Shown here: one piece after another, positions 5,173 to 6,781 of the stretch
How the letters are laid out: every line of letters begins with the position of its first letter
Numbering within the stretch: position 1 is the first letter of the stretch
DNA from: an uncultured Alphaproteobacteria bacterium
Lineage (GTDB): Bacteria; Pseudomonadota; Alphaproteobacteria; Reyranellales; Reyranellaceae
Assembly (NCBI GenBank): GCA_903929895.1
Contig: CAIYWM010000662.1
Coordinates: 1 to 6,781, forward strand
Reading direction: 5' to 3'
Length of the DNA stretch: 6,781 nt
Notes under the pieces: generated by a model
Database searches by the model: none
What the model saw: only the letters and a program-made list of their open reading frames with translations
What the model was told of the DNA's origin: nothing
Position numbers and translations under genes: made by a program

Positions 5173-6781
5173 TCGGCAGCCTGCGCCGGGCCGAACTTCT
5201 CGCGCGCTTCCGCCGAGCTGTAATAGCCACGCGCCACATCGCGAGCGATCGACTCGGCGCTGCGCTTCGCGGGATCGCCGAAGCCGCCGCCGCCCGGAGT
5301 CGAGACGCGGACCACGTCGCCGACTCCGATCTCGATGTCCTGATCCTTGGAGATGTGCGGCGGGTGATAGGCCTTGCCGCCCTGGTCGACCTGCACCGTA
5401 TTGGTGCCGCCCGCGCTGCCGCCCAGCACGCCCTGCGGACCAGTGCGGCCATGGTCCATCACCATCGAGACGCGGGCCTCGCCGCGCCGCAGCTTGATGG
5501 CGTAGTTGATCCCGAAGCCGCCGCGGAACTCGCCGGCGCCGCCGGAGCCTTCGCGTAGGGAGAATTCCTCGAACAGCACGGGATAGAACTGCTCCAGCAC
5601 CTCGACCGGCGGCATCTTGGAAATGCCGATGGTCGAGCAACCGTTGCTCAAGCCATCGCCGCCGTGGAAGCCGCCATACCCGCCACCGGTGAAGAGATAC
5701 ATGATGTAGTTACGCTTGCGCTCCGGGTCGTACCCACCGATGCCCAGGTTGCCGGAGGTTCCGGCGGGCGCGGCGAACAGCAGGTCGGGAATGGCCTTGG
5801 TGAGGGCCGCGAACACCGCCTCGGCGATGCGCTGGCTCACCTCGGCCGCGCAGCCCGACACCGGACGCGGATACCTCGCATACAGGAAGGTGCCCTCGGG
5901 CTCGACGATGCGCAGCGGCTCGAAGGTGCCGGCATTGATCGGCACGTCGGGAAAGACGTGCTTCACCGCGAGATAGATCGCCGACTTGGTGGTGGCGATC
6001 ACGCTGTTCATCGGACCGCGGCAGGGCGGGCTCGATCCGGTCATGTCGAAGGCGAGCTCGTCGCCCTTCTTCGTAATCTTCATTCTGATCGTGAGCGGCT
6101 CGTCCACGACGCCGTCGCTGTCGACCTGTGAGATGCCCTCGTACACGCCGTCGGGAATGTCGGCGATCTTGGCGCGCATCTGCCGTTCGGCGCGGTGGCG
6201 CATCTCGGCGATCGCCGCCCGCACCACGTCGGCGCCGTAGCGGTCGATCAGCTCGGTGAGCCGCACCTCGCCCGTGGCAAGCGCCGCGGCCTGCGCCTTG
6301 ATGTCGCCGATGCGCTGATCGGCGATGCGGATGTTGGACATGATGATGGACAGGATCTCCTGGTCCATCTCGCCCTTCTTGAAGAACTTCACGGGCGGCA
6401 GGCGCAGGCCCTCCTGCTCGACCTCGGTGGCGCTGGCGGAGAAACCGCCCGGCACCATGCCGCCGACATCCGGCCAGTGGCCGGTATTGGCGAGCCAGGC
6501 GAACAACTCGCCCTTGTAGAAGAACGGCTTCACGAAGCGCACGTCCATCAGATGCGTGCCGCCGAGATAGGGGTCGTTGACGATGAACACGTCGCCTGGA
6601 TCGACCTTGCCGGCATAGTGCGTCTTCACCCTCTCGATCACGGCACGGGTGGAAAACTGCATGGTGCCGACGAAGACCGGCAGGCCGAGTTCGCCCTGGG
6701 CGATCAGCGAGCCGTCGACGGTGTCGTAGATGCCGTCGGAGCGGTCCATACCCTCCGAGATCACCGGCGAGAAGGCGGCGC
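5169..6781 (-). CDS. hyuB: Hydantoinase B / oxoprolinase family subunit (HyuB-like), 5' end outside the window
   Basis: HyuB proteins pair with an HyuA subunit in ATP-dependent enzymes such as N-methylhydantoinase, 5-oxoprolinase, caprolactamase and acetone carboxylase. Counting from a GTG at 6764, 531 residues are visible. NDPYLGGTHLMD (63-74) and a later GHWPDVGG give His71, Asp74 and His96, a spacing close to that of the Mn ligands of acetone carboxylase alpha, from memory. Other family blocks are NIRIADQRIGDI, GSSPPCRGPMNS, the Gly-rich GGGYGGFHGGDG and the C-terminal TPGGGGFGDP (489-498). The GTG is not the true start: the frame stays open to the window edge and reads AAFSP just before VISEGMDRSDG, a typical internal HyuB stretch. 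Some 30-50 residues are therefore missing. The substrate cannot be assigned. The gene leads an ATGA-coupled run with the exported protein and the asparaginase; hyuA is expected upstream (beyond 6781). Confidence 0.94.
   Translation of the reverse strand, partial: AAFSPVISEGMDRSDGIYDTVDGSLIAQGELGLPVFVGTMQFSTRAVIERVKTHYAGKVDPGDVFIVNDPYLGGTHLMDVRFVKPFFYKGELFAWLANTGHWPDVGGMVPGGFSASATEVEQEGLRLPPVKFFKKGEMDQEILSIIMSNIRIADQRIGDIKAQAAALATGEVRLTELIDRYGADVVRAAIAEMRHRAERQMRAKIADIPDGVYEGISQVDSDGVVDEPLTIRMKITKKGDELAFDMTGSSPPCRGPMNSVIATTKSAIYLAVKHVFPDVPINAGTFEPLRIVEPEGTFLYARYPRPVSGCAAEVSQRIAEAVFAALTKAIPDLLFAAPAGTSGNLGIGGYDPERKRNYIMYLFTGGGYGGFHGGDGLSNGCSTIGISKMPPVEVLEQFYPVLFEEFSLREGSGGAGEFRGGFGINYAIKLRRGEARVSMVMDHGRTGPQGVLGGSAGGTNTVQVDQGGKAYHPPHISKDQDIEIGVGDVVRVSTPGGGGFGDPAKRSAESIARDVARGYYSSAEAREKFGPAQAAE

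Noticed and set aside
3629..5452. Extended asparaginase frame starting at 5452
   Set aside because: The added N-terminus is an Arg/Ala-rich shadow of the upstream genes. The family motif LGGTIA starts right after the ATG at 4648.
4645..5640. Extended frame for the exported protein starting at 5640
   Set aside because: The upstream part is a shadow of hyuB. The ATG at 5172 gives a clean signal peptide and an ATGA overlap.
5169..6764. GTG at 6764 as the start of hyuB
   Set aside because: The frame is open to the window edge and reads conserved HyuB sequence (AAFSP) before it, so the true start lies outside the window.
1..6781. CRISPR array, tRNA, rRNA or riboswitch
   Set aside because: No regularly spaced short repeats, no cloverleaf candidate and no intergenic space large enough apart from the 74-bp divergent promoter.

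Overview
This is a compact, GC-rich window with almost no non-coding DNA. The coding style suggests an alphaproteobacterium: a short DUF983 zinc-ribbon membrane protein, a CIO-type cytochrome bd, ATGA stop/start overlaps and an HyuB-type gene. A Rhizobiales, Rhodospirillales or Reyranella-like origin is a guess that the sequence alone cannot settle. There are six real genes or gene parts, five on the minus strand and one on the plus strand. No RNA genes, insertion sequences or CRISPR arrays were seen.

Left part (1-3233). Read on the minus strand, the order is a MocR-type regulator (GntR winged helix plus aminotransferase-like PLP domain, 3159-1786), then cydA (1775-342), then the start of cydB (339 downwards). 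The spacings are 10 bp and 2 bp, so the three genes are probably co-transcribed. The products would be a PLP-responsive regulator and the two core subunits of a cyanide-insensitive-type quinol oxidase. The cydB frame is abnormal. After about 70 residues of genuine CydB it runs in frame into a second copy of cydA codons 345-390, and this continues to the window edge. Bases 1-137 repeat 609-745 with a single mismatch. The pattern is what a 608-bp tandem duplication, or a chimeric assembly, joined at a short cydA/cydB identity would produce.

Middle (3160-3620). A 74-bp divergent intergenic region separates the MocR gene from a plus-strand DUF983 gene. It carries two direct GTATGG repeats 12 bp apart and an inverted third copy, so it is a good candidate for the MocR operator and a divergent promoter pair.

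Right part (3629-6781). A second minus-strand operon reads hyuB-type gene (5' end outside the window), then a small exported protein with a PsbP/Mog1-like pattern, then an asparaginase-family amidohydrolase. The three genes are linked by two ATGA overlaps of 4 bp. They are probably translationally coupled and form one catabolic unit for a cyclic or linear amide, with an hyuA partner expected upstream, outside the window. This operon converges with the DUF983 gene, with only 8 bp between stop codons and no visible terminator.
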